Assembly: GCF_051014685.1 (NCBI RefSeq)
Contig: NC_135053.1
Coordinates: forward strand, 1,116,001-1,180,000
Reading direction: 5' to 3'
From: Ptiloglossa arizonensis
Lineage: Eukaryota > Arthropoda > Insecta > Hymenoptera > Colletidae
DNA length: 64,000 nt
Shown: positions 1 through 12,946 of the stretch, piece after piece
How the letters are laid out: each line of letters begins with the position of its first letter
How positions within the stretch are numbered: position 1 is the stretch's first letter
Program-made: the position numbers and the translations under genes
Notes under the pieces: model-generated
Seen by the model: the letters and a program-made list of their open reading frames with translations, nothing else
Database searches by the model: none
What the model was told of the DNA's origin: nothing

Positions 1-480
1 AGAATGTAGCCGGCTTCGAGAAACAAAAATGATTTTCGTTCATAATCGATGTATCGAGTTGGATGTAAATGAGAAATGCGCGAAACTAGAATACCGACGC
101 GAACTTCTCGACTACTTGGGCCTAGTCTGCGTCTCTCACGGAAGCTGGGACATCGAGACGACTGTTACAGGAAGGAAGGACTTCTTTATGGTGGTGGTGA
201 ACCTCAGCAACCTCGAAGAGACCCGCCGGGCTTATTCACAAACGTTTCGCATTGCATCCGGACGCTGCCAGCATAATAAGATATAGGTCAAGTGCGGCTG
301 GTACCATGTATGGCCATACCTGTAGTGGGGAAGGACGAAGATATACGCAGGTTATCGTTGTCGAATCGAAAGGGTTCATTCTTTATCCTCGTCTTCCCGT
401 CTCTTCGTCTATTTCGAATATCACCTGCCGGCCGAAGCTCAATCTCGGCTAGAATTAATTTCCACGCTTCTTCGCAATTG
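1..480. other. CpG-rich orphan block, possible exon at the left edge
   Basis: This block is richer in G+C and CpG than the DNA to its right. It carries short open frames on both strands: an 85-codon plus frame at 29-286, an overlapping 66-codon plus frame at 76-276, and a 71-codon minus frame at 288-503. A good 3'-splice-site-like sequence (gttacag) precedes position about 170 on the plus strand. I recognise no protein family in any frame, and the competing frames argue against a simple long coding exon. It may be a terminal exon or UTR of a gene lying mainly to the left of the window, or non-coding. The strand is undecided. Confidence 0.25.
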
Positions 481-3400
481 AAGGAATTCCAGTTGAAAAT
501 CAAATAAGAGACGACAATTTGAAATAGTATTTTAATATTTTATTTGAAACTGAACAAAGTATCCATATGTTCGTAGCAACTGGAGTTTCCAAAAGGAATC
601 GCTTCGTTTGAAATAATATGGAAAACGTGTTGTCGGAAATAATATTTCAAATGTATTCAAATTTATACCTAATTGGTGGTAACGCATCGATACCTGTAAT
701 TTTCATTTTGAGCATACATTATAAGAATCGATCGTGCGGCTACATCTTAACGTACAAAATTTGATCTTGTTTCTGTTCGAAAATTTCCACGAGAAAGCAA
801 TTAGGACAATGATTTGAAATTTTTGTTTTTTCCAATAACGATCGCTTTAAGGAAAAATTGATTATAAGGAGTTACTACATAAGATATTATTTTATATACG
901 TATACGTATTAGAAACTGGTAGAAATCGTAATTTTCGATTCAAAAATTTGACGATGGAAATGAATTTACGAATTTTTATTTGCGTTGCGCGAATATTTGA
1001 ACCTATTTATAAAATTATTGTAATTTCGAATTTAACGCGCGATAAATATTTTATTCGATCAAAGTATTCGTTTTTATGCGTCACCGATGCTAGAGCTATT
1101 TCTTTACAAGAAAGAGTAAACGCCAAATATGTCGACGGTACAGCGAACAAAAAAATTGGATTAACATTTACGTAAAAGAATTTGAAGGATCAGCGCATAA
1201 CCCTCTTATGTATATGGCTTCGCATATTGCGTAAGTTGTCTTTCCAGACCTTTCAAAGTATAGATTGTCTGCAAGCAACGCCCTTTCTTTAGGAACGTTA
1301 TTATCCAGCTCGTGTACAATAATGATTGCAAATTCACTGCTTTTCTTTGCAATTACGAAAATGGAATACATAAAATTACCGATATTCAATCGAGCGCTCA
1401 ATGATGTGTTATTTCAGCTGTTAAAATTTTCGAACAGCGTTCATTTCGCCCACGGTTATAATGTTATACATACACAAGACGTTAAATAAGGGATTCGTTA
1501 ACTTGCGTACATCGAAAAATTAACTTCATTGAAAATAGAAGTGTTCCTCGGGTCTTTGTTGATCTTATATCAAAAATTTGCTTCTTCGGTAGTGAGGATA
1601 ATATTTTAATATTATCGAGTAAGTAAATATTGCGCATATTGGAATAAAGTATACGTGCAATACCAGAGTAATTGCACGAAGACTGTTTATTATTACGATT
1701 AATAATTATTCGATATGGTATTATAATTTTTCAAAGAATTTACTTTAATTCGATGACTCTGTTGCTAATATTAACCGATGCACAAGTGGCGAGTAATTGG
1801 AAAAAGAAAATTTTACATTTAGATTCGTTCGAATTCATTCTATGAACGGCTGTATTTAGTACTCGATGCGTGCTTCAAGTATTCAACTACCTCGAGGCGA
1901 TATTTCAAAAGAGAACCTTTTAAAAGGCTCGTAACATAAGTAGAATGCAAAGACCCGCCGGGAATAATATTTGTAACGACGAGATATACATATTACAATG
2001 GAAATAGTACAATGTATTTATCATAATATAAACATTAAGCATAGACCCAACAACTGTTGCGGCAATACCCTAGAATCGTACGCGTAGATTTTTAAGTATC
2101 GTTCAAAAATATGCACTGAAATTGGGTCATATTTTAAGTAGATCCACCACACGATGTATCTACTCTCGTATCACATTTTACGTACAATAATTCATATTCG
2201 AAAAGAATTCCTACGGTTTGTCAAAACGTAAGGAAATATGCAAAATTTGTGAACGTTTCATACTCTTTTCTTCGAACAAAGTCTCGAAGATTCTTCAATT
2301 TTTAAGACCGAGAACTATGCAAGCTCGCGAGACATTTTATTCGTCTATGGTGTTAGTTCGATATATCGATAAAAAATACCTTTCAAGTCCCCCTCAAAGT
2401 CGAAACATTGTATTATTTTGTTTTTACGATTTTTATTACGCGTTTCTCCTCTACATACTAGCAGGTTGTTCGATAAGTTTTATCGTTCGATAAAAGTTAT
2501 TGAACAACCTATTACAAGTAAGCTTTCTCAAATATTCGACGCGTAAGAGTGACGGAATAGATATCGAGATTAATAATTCATCTCAGAAGGTTGAATATAA
2601 TACGTATATACACAGGTTGCACACCACGTCGACATGAAAGTAAAACAATATTTCTTACTTACATACTGTATTTCGAGCAATCGTAGTTGGAGGTAGGTAC
2701 CCTGAAGCATTCGCCAAACGTTCTATCGCCCGAAGCGAATATTGGCAATGAGAGATACGAACAAAAGTGTTTGTATATTGTTTCTGTATATATTTATCTA
2801 ACGATCTAGGTAGGTACCGGTTGGCAACTTTACTCTTTTCCGTTAGAAACATCGTTGTTAATTTTCTGCCTTCGATTAAGAATGATAAATTTTATAAGTA
2901 TTAAAGATTAAAGTATTTCGTAAGACAGAGCAAAGTTTGGTGATACAACAAGGTCTTCGGCCATACGACCACGTTACTTTTTCGCATTGCAACGTCTGCC
3001 GTTTTAATACATAACCATACATATATTTTTGTTTCGCTTAAACAGTTTCTTCTCTCGGCTAATTTTACCATTCTTGTGGTGAAATTTTCAACAGTGTCAG
3101 TTTCACAATTTTAATCGATTGTACGAACTACGAGCAGGTGTGTATAGAAAACGCACCGATTTTTAAGATTTCGAATTCACCTTCGATCGATCAAAGTAAT
3201 TAAATTATCGAAATAATCAGGTAACAGACGTGGTTACAAATTTTAAACTTACGCTCGATACTAGAGGTTTGCCAAAAAACATCGGATCCCCTAAGACTTT
3301 TGAGCTGCATATATATTTACAAAGTTTCTCCAAATTTGAAATTTTAATAACGTATCGACATTGAGAAGCGTAGATTTAATAAAATTTCAAAGGCTCTGTA

Positions 3401-6400
3401 ATTTATAAAAATGTAAAAGAACCTTCTCGAATGTATTGCTTGTTACGAAGCAACCTGTACACGGTATATATTACATCGAAGAAGGTGTGAAATTGTAAAA
3501 TGTATCGTTCGAAGGGAAGACTAATCGGTTGTCGGTCTGAAAAGAAAAACTGGAAACGATTTGCAAACGTACGTTTCACTTACGACGGTCGAATATTTAT
3601 AATCATCGACGCTTATGACGTTTATTAATTGCATACAATCGCTTACTTTAAAGAGCAATCGAGGAGCAAACATTTATAATCAGGGATCTATCGAGGTCTC
3701 TAGGAAGGATCTTACAATTAGATATAAACGATTCTCTCCTGCGCGCATCCTTGTTCATCCCGAGGATTTTAAACAACAATTCAACGGAGATCCATTCTAG
3801 CCGATGGATTCTCAATCTGAATTCTCGATGAAAACACACGCGACCTCGCACTTCACCATCATGTGTCATTCACTGTCCGGCCTTTAATAATATTTATCGA
3901 CGAGACACGATCCTACCGATTCGATTTTTTTCCGTGTAATGTGCAAATTGTACGTGTCTTTGGAAAATTCTAACCGTTGCTGGTGTAATTAAATAGGTTA
4001 ATTCTTCGTAAAATCGAATTTGAATTTGAATTCGTTTCAATTCTTGAACGAAATTATATAGTTTTCGAGCGTAACAATAAATGAGTACGGGTAGAAATTT
4101 AATTTCTTTCCTTTTCAAACGAAATTGTAATTTAAATTACGAAAATACTTTCCGTCAATTTGACACAAAAATGGATCAACAATCATCTACGTTAATGATT
4201 GATTATTTGTGAAATAACGACTGGATATTGTCGGGTTTATTCGACTACATTGCAATTTGTAACAGAAACACGGACTTTCCTTTATTCAATAAATTACCAA
4301 TTTACAAAATTATATTGGAAACTGATGAATTTCTAAACATATCTAGATATCGCTATAACATGTATACATGTATTTATAAACTCGATTCGATAAAAATCAA
4401 AATGGAAATAAAGCTGGAAAACCGAATAAATTATCAATCCGCTTGAAATGTTTTTCTTTGTTCGACAAAAGAATTGCAAAACGAGTACTTTTAAAAGTCA
4501 AGGCGATGCTAATGAATTTGTTCATTTTTCACAGGCACTTGATGTCAGTAAGCGGTTACCTAATACATACTCGATTTTACTTTTATATGTCACCTTTCTT
4601 TTCCAGTATGCGATCTCTATGAGAGATCCAGTTTAACGATCAAGCGAAGCAAAAAAATATATAACAGGATCTTTTGCGTCTTCAACATTCTTAACCTTCG
4701 GACTGTTCCAAATGAAATGAATTTTCATGAAAACACGAATAGAAGATAATATTATTCGCGTAATCGCAATTTCCTTTCATTGGCGCGCTTTAATTTATCG
4801 TCAACGAGGTATCACCTTAATTAACACAATCTCGCTAATTGATAAAACCTTCTTTTCAATTCCAAGCGGAAAGGTAAACAAGTATAGTAGTTTTAATGTT
4901 CCATTTCTCAATCTTAGAAAAACTACCAAGGAAATATAACTATGAATGTAAATGTATGTGCGTAACTCATAAATCGTGACCATTGATATAATACTACATA
5001 TTAATTAAGTTTTAATAATTATTTACATTGGCTCTGCAATTTTGATGATTTAACTACTAGTTACTGACTTTTTCAGGTTTTGAATTTTCTTTTGAAATAA
5101 AGTTCCGAGAAACATCCAAACCATACGGTCGAGATATTTATAGCGTTAAACATAAGGATAAACTGCACTCGTTTATACTACTTTGTACATATCGCTTATG
5201 TGTTAAATATTCATCATAGTAAATTATATTTACAGGGTATGTATTCATTTCTCCCGAATGCTTGAATATTCGTATACGTCAATCTCACAAAATAGTGACC
5301 GTTCACTTTGTAACTTGAATCCTAAATTGAGATACCGATTGAATGAATTTCAATCGATCAATGTCATTGAAAATTTGATACATAATCGGTTACGAAAAAT
5401 CCAATCCCCTTTATAATAATAATCGTGCAAATTTGTTATCTTCGTCGCTTCGAAAACGAAGCGAATAGTTGAAAAGGAAAAAGAACATTCGTACTTTTTG
5501 TGTTAAAAATAAAGAGTTCGGACGTTATACTTACGAAATTAGATTATGAACGTCTCTTGACGAATATACAAATAATTTATTTATTGTTAATTTTATGCTT
5601 GGTATTAAATGTACCAATGCTAAGAATATAAAAATTCCAAGACAACGTTTTAAATTATCCGATTCGTTTTGAATAAAAACAATTGTATCTATATCTATAT
5701 CATTCGCGCCTCCATATTCGTAATAAAATGTAAAATTGTTCCATTTGTTTTTGCGTAAAAAATTTCATACTTTTACAATTTGAACCATAGTTCAATAATG
5801 ATTTACCGTTGCACCGTACCTAATGAAGCGAGAATAAATCGGTTCGTGAAGAATAAATTTTATTTGTAAACAAAAGAGTGTTATGTAATGCAATCGTATA
5901 CACGGAACAGTGCCTAGAGACTTCGAGATAATTAAACATTCGCACCTATTTCGAGTCGCGCTTATATTTCGATTTTTTTTTATACTGGTATTTAAATTAT
6001 TGTCCAAATATTGTTACTCATTAAATCATGTCTTATCGACAAATATTATTAACGCTATCATTGCACAACGAGCTCCAAAAACGTCTCAAGAGTTTAATAA
6101 AGCTTGCAAGAATCGAACGAAACATAATCGAACGATCGAAACGAACGTAAACTTCGTATATTAATAGCTTTTCAATTTTGTTTGCCATTTATTTAATAGG
6201 TTAAGGAAATATAAAGTTACCTATTGATTAAACGAATCGTTGAATATAAAATTAATAAACTCGTCGCAAGGGCAATCGATCAATTGCTATAGTACTTCCC
6301 ATCTGCGGTCTTATAGTTCACTATTGTCAGTTTGCACGTACATACCTATCGTATATCGCTAGTATTATTATATAATTACAGATTACAAACGTAACATACA

Positions 6401-7875
6401 TTTAACATTTAATATCAGAAATTATTCGCTGATTAATGATTATTTTTATTTTATTGTTAATCGATTACAAAAATAATTGAACAACCGTTATCAATTACAG
6501 TACAACTTTCTTTTTGATCGAATATCCTTAGAAAAAGGATTTGTCGATAGAAGGATCAATGTTCATTCGAATAAACCTGATAACGTGGGCAGACGAATAA
6601 ATACTTATTCGTTATTCGAACAATTGTTTATCCGAACGATGAACTATATATTTATATCGAAGCTGAATCACGAACTACAATATACTGCCACATATTTGTG
6701 CCAAAGCACTGACATAAGTTGTACAATTTTTCAAATCAATTTCTAAATATATACACGTATCTACATTCGATCGCGTTAAATAATACTCTCTTGTTCACAG
6801 TTCAAGCGTTCAACGTACAGAAATCGTTACGATATACCGTATGTAGTTACTGTTCTGCCATCGAAGATTACACGGGTTTACAATATTTTGCTCATTTCTT
6901 CTTACACGAGTATCTTTTACGTTGAATTCAAACGTGCAATCCATTTGTTTTTCCTATCGCGCAAGATTTTTCAGTAACGATAAATTTTTTAATAAATAGC
7001 ACAGTTTAATTGATATTCAATAACTCGTATAATCCTATATATGTACAAAGTGTAAAATGTTACCTAAAATATACTAATTGTTGATTCCCTGGAATATTTG
7101 CTTTCAGGAAGTGTCCAGCAGTAACCAACCAGCATGCTAATGCTCCATTTGCCTTAGTATCGTTCTTCTGTTGCCGAAATGTCCCGAAATGTCCCAAATC
7201 AGAATTACATAAAGACGCGTACGCGATAGAAAAAAGAAACCGATTCCAAAGTCGGATAAGTCGAAAAAAAATACAGAAGATTTTTTTTCTTCTTATCATT
7301 ATTAAATCTTCTTTACTAGTTACATTTTGTCTTTATCAACACCAGAACTACCGAAAGGGTCAATTTAACTTGTTTCGAACATCTCTTCAAAGTTACTCAA
7401 TTATTAGCCACGTCTTTGCTTACAATATTCGTGGACAATTATCAAAATATAGAACTAACGTTACTCGTAAATTAATTTGTCCTTTCCCCATCTAACTTCG
7501 AAGATACATATATAGTCTAATACAAATAGTAATACGTTCATCGTCGGTAGTGCCAGTGTTAATATTAGAGGCTAACTGTAACAAATACGTAAGAATCGGT
7601 GTAAATATTCTCTGTAAGAAAAATAATGTTTACCAGTGTTACACGAATAACATCGACGGAATGCCTTGTTACGAATAACTAATATTAATACCATCCATAT
7701 AAATTATTCGACCGAAGGAATTTTATTCGAAACAATCACACTTTTATACAGATGCCTTAATTTCCACTTCCATGAATTCCACTTCGATAGTTTTCTAATT
7801 GATCTAACTTCCCATTAGATCGATCTAATCCTTCGAGGAGAGTTTCCACGACATCGCACTTCATTATTTCGAATA
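481..7875. other. Intergenic or intronic stretch with no recognisable gene
   Basis: There are about 7.4 kb of AT-rich but CpG-rich sequence with only short, unconvincing open frames (up to about 105 codons, none with a recognisable domain or a consistent chain of splice sites). A small direct duplication of about 10 bases (cgaaatgtcc) lies near 7,175-7,195. The high CpG content contrasts with the genes from 10 kb onward, so this is probably unmethylated DNA, for example a long intron or regulatory flank of a developmentally regulated gene. Confidence 0.5.
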
Positions 7876-8215
7876 ATGACCGATTCTAAGAGAAACGCGG
7901 ACGCTCAGGGTGTTTCATCGTTCTCCGATGTTCGCGAGGATTCCACGCGGAGGGCGGTGATTCCCCGAGGCGATTCTCGATGCTCCGAGCGGCGGCGGCG
8001 GCGGCGGTGGCGGCAGCGGCGTCGTCTTGTTCTGTTCGCTGGAGACGGGAACAGAACTCGAACTGGGTCAGGGCAGCGCGCCAAATGGTTGGATCAATTT
8101 TATTTTAAATTTATCAAGTCCGCTTCGGCTCCATGGACACGCGCGATCGGTACAAATTTCACAAACGGTGCGTACCGATTGAAATGGTACCCCGCCTCCG
8201 TAACGTGAAAATTCG
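7876..8215. promoter_or_regulatory. GC/CpG-rich island, candidate promoter or first exon
   Basis: This is a short island with a CGG-type trinucleotide run near 7,991-8,015 and many CpGs inside AT-rich DNA. A 110-codon plus frame spans it, but its arginine-rich middle is simply the translated CGG repeat. Another plus reading starts at the ATG at 8131 (MDTRDRYKFHK) and meets a donor-like gtgcgt about 35 bases later. On the minus strand the repeat reads as an alanine or proline run in a frame open for about 55 codons. The composition fits a 5' exon or promoter; strand and gene are not determined. Confidence 0.3.
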
Positions 8216-9419
8216 TAGAACGACGATTATATTGAGAGTAATTTCTAGACTTTGGTATTTATTTTTTTCCCGCAAATAAGCAAAAACGATAGATCGTAAT
8301 ATTCCGTAGTCGCGGATCGAGCGTAAATCGTAAATTTCAACGACCGTGTAACTTGCATCGTGAACGATTAATTTTACGAATTAAACAATGCTCTGTGCAG
8401 TTAACGGCAATAAATAAAAGGGCGGACAATAGCCAGTACGCGCAAGTTGTTACGTTTCAACCCTAAATTCTCGAAACCTTCGTAGACGATTGGTTACAGT
8501 TTTATAATCATTTGTGCGAGACACTTGTACAATTGTATTATTTTTCTTCTCTTTTTAAGAAAGACATGCTTACAGAGATTTTGTAGAAAAAGTACTTACT
8601 TTGATTCTATACGAAAAATAACTTAATTCGAAATTTTACGTTTAAATCGGACGACTTGAATACCAAGATGTAACGCGACTCGTGGAAACATGAAATCTAA
8701 ACATTGATCGGTTTCACTGCGGCTGACAAAAACGAGATAAGCTCCAATGCAAATAACAATACGTAATCGCGCATCGTGAACCGTTAATTATACTTGTTTA
8801 ATGAGTCTTAAATCCAAGGAACGTCGTTTTAATGTTGCGTTAACGCGATTTGCAGGAGGAAATCGCGTAATTGTATCGCACCTGCGACGAGGAACCTTCC
8901 GCTGTCCTTCCTCTTCAACCGGGGAAGCATTGAAGTCGCCAGATAAATCTTCAATGCAATCCAATCGTTTATTTTTCTCTCATTGTTCAACCAGCTATGG
9001 TTACTCATGGGCCATGGATCATCTTCGACTAAGGTTGCCCATCTTTTATTTACAATTGTACACATTTGAATGTGTATAGATACTATTAAGATAAAAATCG
9101 ACAATTAATTGTAAATCTATTTCTATTAAATTTTCCAATAAAAATATATTTACATTCGTGGCCATTGCTATATTATTAACCATGGTAATAATGTACATAT
9201 TTTACGATCAATATACTTAATCGCGTGAAATAATTACAACACCGTGGTAACAAAATTGTCAAATAACCAATATCGTTCGAAAGTTTCTTGTACGAATAAT
9301 ATTGGTATGCACCATTACATATCAAGAACTCGTATACACCAGCGCTTTCAGGAAACGATTGTATCTCGTTACCGACCATACATATTAAATAGAGGAAACA
9401 CACGACAAACCGCGTGTAA
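8216..9419. other. AT-rich spacer, nothing recognised
   Basis: Only overlapping short frames on both strands are present (for example 8801-9079 plus and 8829-9104 minus). They have no recognisable domains and no supporting splice sites, and I see no RNA gene or repeat of note. Confidence 0.45.
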
Positions 9420-9565
9420 TAACCGATAGCGGAGAACCACTGGATCTGTGTGAGTCAGGCAGAGTAAGGTCCAGTATAAGGCCCTGGGGTGATTCGCCTA
9501 GACGGCCATGACCATATTACAGGCCAGAGGCCCCCAATACCAGTCAGTAAGCTCACTTCCAGTAA
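9420..9565. other. GC-rich coding-like island, possible exon or microexon
   Basis: This island of about 140 bases is clearly richer in G+C than its surroundings. On the plus strand a 3'-splice-site-like gattcgcctag ends at 9501 and another, atattacag, ends at 9522. A strong donor-like gtaagc begins at 9547. These would define exons of 45 nt (9502-9546, TAMTILQARGPQYQS) or 24 nt (9523-9546), both in phase. A different plus frame just upstream also looks protein-like (DSGEPLDLCESGRVRSS) before a stop. On the minus strand a frame reading MISPIVTGSELTDWYWG crosses the same bases. I do not recognise the product; a conserved non-coding element is an equal possibility. Confidence 0.3.
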
Positions 9566-10041
9566 CAATCGGTGAAATCATTGCCGGCAAATTACTTCGC
9601 GTGTTTACAACAGAATATCGAGTTCGTAGAGTGAATTTGTTTACACGACTGTCAAAAACTGCATATAACCTTCGTTACATATTTTCGTCACTAAAAACAT
9701 ACGTAATATAAGTTTCGTCGTACAACAAAAATATAAAAAACGCAACACTATTTGCGTTTGAAATCAATCAAGTTCGTATATCTCCTGTAATGAAACGGTA
9801 TTGTCAGAAGTAGTAAAAGATAAATAATTTTAAAAGAAATATAAATTGAAAAACTTTTAAAAAAATACAAGAATTATAATATTTATTAATCTCTTACAAT
9901 ACATTGGAAGAATTGTGAATTTTATACATTACATCTTTATTTACATACGCAGATGCGTACAATTAATTTACATTTATGAAAAGAAACTTGACATAAAAAT
10001 TCAATTTGATCATATTCTCTTCGTAAATATAAATTTTACCG

Positions 10042-12946
10042 TCAACGGTACTGCGGACAATGTTGTTTTATTATCGACCTCGATATATCTGCATGACCTG
10101 CGGCATGAAAAATAAATACAATCGTTATCACGCAAAACTTCATTTCGTTCTTATACATAACTAGAAATACTATTAATATTACCTAGTTGCAATTCTATAT
10201 ATAAAGCTAACATTATTACGTGTATAGGAACATCGCAATCCGGCCCTTTTGACATCCAGACCTGCAAAAAATATAATACTGACCAATGCTCGAATAATAT
10301 ATTCGTATATCTGCTACACAGAAAATTATAAAATTGCCAATTACCTGTTTTAAGGTTTCCCCAGATTTGTCAAGTTCACCGCGGATTGCATAAGCTACGG
10401 CTAAATTGTAACGAAGTACAGCGATACCTGTAGGAACAGTCGTTGGATACCACACTGTAAAACATAATTGATTAACATAAACAACATTTTATGTATAAAT
10501 AATAATTGAGAATTTCGTAAAAGGACCAGATGTATTAAAACTATTTCTCACTTTTTATAGGTTTTGAAATAACTTCATCGATTTTTTCTTTATCTTTATC
10601 TTGGGGTTCGGGAATAAATACAAAAGTATTCAAATCTTGAATATTTTCTGGTTTAAGATATTCGATTGCTTCGCTAATTTTATCCATAAATATCAAACTT
10701 TCTGCAGCGTAAAGATTTCCCAGCATCCTATATGCACCAGGTAATTTGTTGATATTTAATAATGATTTCGCATGCTCGAGCGCAACAACATAATCGCCAA
10801 GACATAAACATATATAAGCAGTTGCAGCTAAAACGCTAATCTTCAAATTTAATGCTTCAACGGCTGTAACTTGCGACATTAAAGTTGAGTGTTGGACACC
10901 TACAAAATTACTAAGATAATAATCATATTTGACGATATCTACCCATCTTTTAAGTATATAAATTTCAAGGAATAATATTTGTACTTCTTTATACAAATTT
11001 AATACCTAAATTATGGCTAGCTGTTAACGATAAAGGTACTGCTTGGGGACTAGCGATTGTTGTAAGTGGAACGTTAAGTTCATTGTTATTTGGTAATAAA
11101 AATAATGCATTCTTTAAACAGAGGGATGCAAATTCTAATGTTAATTGTGGTATAGCAGAAGGAAAACCCTCGGGATGATACTTTGAATCTTTGGATAAAG
11201 AAGAGGCCAAAATAATTTTTTTATAAAATCCAGAACCAACAACTTTTTGTACTAAATCCTTCCTTCGTTTTGGAATATTAAAATCGACTTCGTTTGTCTG
11301 AAAATGATACAAATATTGCTCTTATTTTCCAAAATATTACAACGCATAATGGATAAACTTACTGGTTTGTGACAATATATACAACACTCTGCAACCCTTA
11401 GCCAAAGTTTGGGATTATTATGAAGCTTTTGAGCAGCTTCCATAAAACAATCGAAAGCGACCGATGCTTGACCTGCGTGTAATAATGACACACCCAAACT
11501 GTACATTAATTCATAATGCCTATTTCCACTGAGCGTATATAATGGTTGCGAAAATAAAGGATCTAAATAAAATCAGTTTCTTTAAAAACATTATTTTCAA
11601 TATCTAAATACAAAATAAGAAAACAAGGATGAACCATTGTAATTACCACTGTCTTTTGTTTGTACACTTTCTAGCGCGCATTTATTTTCATGTAAAGCTT
11701 TTCGTAAATAGAAACAAGCTAAATTTGGTTTACCCATAGAAAGATGTAAACATGCCATATTGTTGTAGTATAAAACAGCAGAAGACTCTCCAGAAGATCT
11801 ACAACCAATAAAAATGTTAGTACCATAATGTGCAGATAATTTTAAATATTCTTTTAAAGTAATTATAAATATAACATACTTGAAATCTAAATTTTCCGAT
11901 GTTACAGAGTTTAGTAACTTGATAGCTTTTTTGTAATTTCCTCTCAAATATTCAAGATTAGCTTTTAAAAATACAATCGATATATTCTGCGAATAAGTAA
12001 AATTTTAAGTAAAAGAATGGATGAAAATAATGAATGGAAAAAAAAAATGGATTTAATATGTTTAAAAAAAGAATATCTTAAAAAGATTATCTTACTACAG
12101 GTGTTCCCAGGGAAACTAATGTTTTCCATTCCCTTTTACACAGTTTCAATTGATGCATCATAAGATATATTCTAGCTTTACATTTCAATAACTTTATTTT
12201 AAATGCATCGATAACTACATCAACTTCTCTTTTTTGTTCCTTCTGTTCTTTCATCGATTTCATTATACCTTCTTTATCTACAGGTGTAATTTTAGAATTA
12301 TCTGTAGATATAAGTTGATTTTCTACGTAATTAATTAAAGATAATGCTGCATCTGGTTGATCCGTTACTATGTGTAACTCTATAAGAAGGAGGCAAACTT
12401 TATGCGCAAGCGATTCTTCTATAAAACAACAATATACATATATTAAATTCAACATTAATGAGTTATTTCTTAATGAACGCTTATGTAGTTTATCCTAGAC
12501 ATTTTTATAGATTTTATTATTGTTTACATACCCATAGGTTCTATAAAAGCAAATAACCTATTCATAATTTGAAGTGCTGCATTGTACTGTCTCGTGTGAT
12601 ACAATAAAACTGCTTGATTGTACCTCATAACACATTTTTCAATGTCATCTATAGTTTCGATCGAATCGGTGGTACACATTTGTCCACATATTGCATTCAA
12701 ACTCTTTCTTAACAATTCTGTTTTTTTCAAGTCGTTTTTATAACATTCTACTACAACCTTATTGTGCATTACTTTCAGATCTTTTGGTCTCAAAGTTTCC
12801 AGTTTATTTAAATATGATAAACAACTGACATATGCCCCTTTTTGAAACTCAGACAGTGCGTTTTGTGCTAACTCGCGTTCTTGTTCCGTTATAACTGCTG
12901 GACCGATATCCTTGTTTTGTGCTTCAGATGTCTCACTCATTTTCAT
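10042..12946 (-). CDS. CNOT10: CCR4-NOT transcription complex subunit 10 (CNOT10)
   Basis: CNOT10 is a TPR-rich subunit of the CCR4-NOT deadenylase; with CNOT11 it forms a module docking on the CNOT1 N-terminus in cytoplasmic mRNA decay. I join ten coding exons: 12532-12946, 12096-12418, 11880-11986, 11647-11798, 11363-11562, 11006-11297, 10552-10899, 10345-10454, 10183-10261 and 10042-10097. The sum is 694 codons (693 residues), close to the human length of about 744. Recognition rests on TPR stretches such as YNNMACLHLSMGKPNLACFY and ELMYSLGVSLLHAGQASVAF and on the N-terminal ELAQNALSEFQKG region. The start is the ATG preceding SETSEAQNKD; a second Met lies two codons on. The last exon is short (19 codons, ending SIIKQHCPQYR) and rests on frame and splice sites. 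Without it, the penultimate exon would read through to a stop 13 codons later. Confidence 0.92.

Noticed and set aside
7170..7200. Short tandem cgaaatgtcc duplication as a regulatory array
   Set aside because: There are only two units, with no further copies; it is too little to call.
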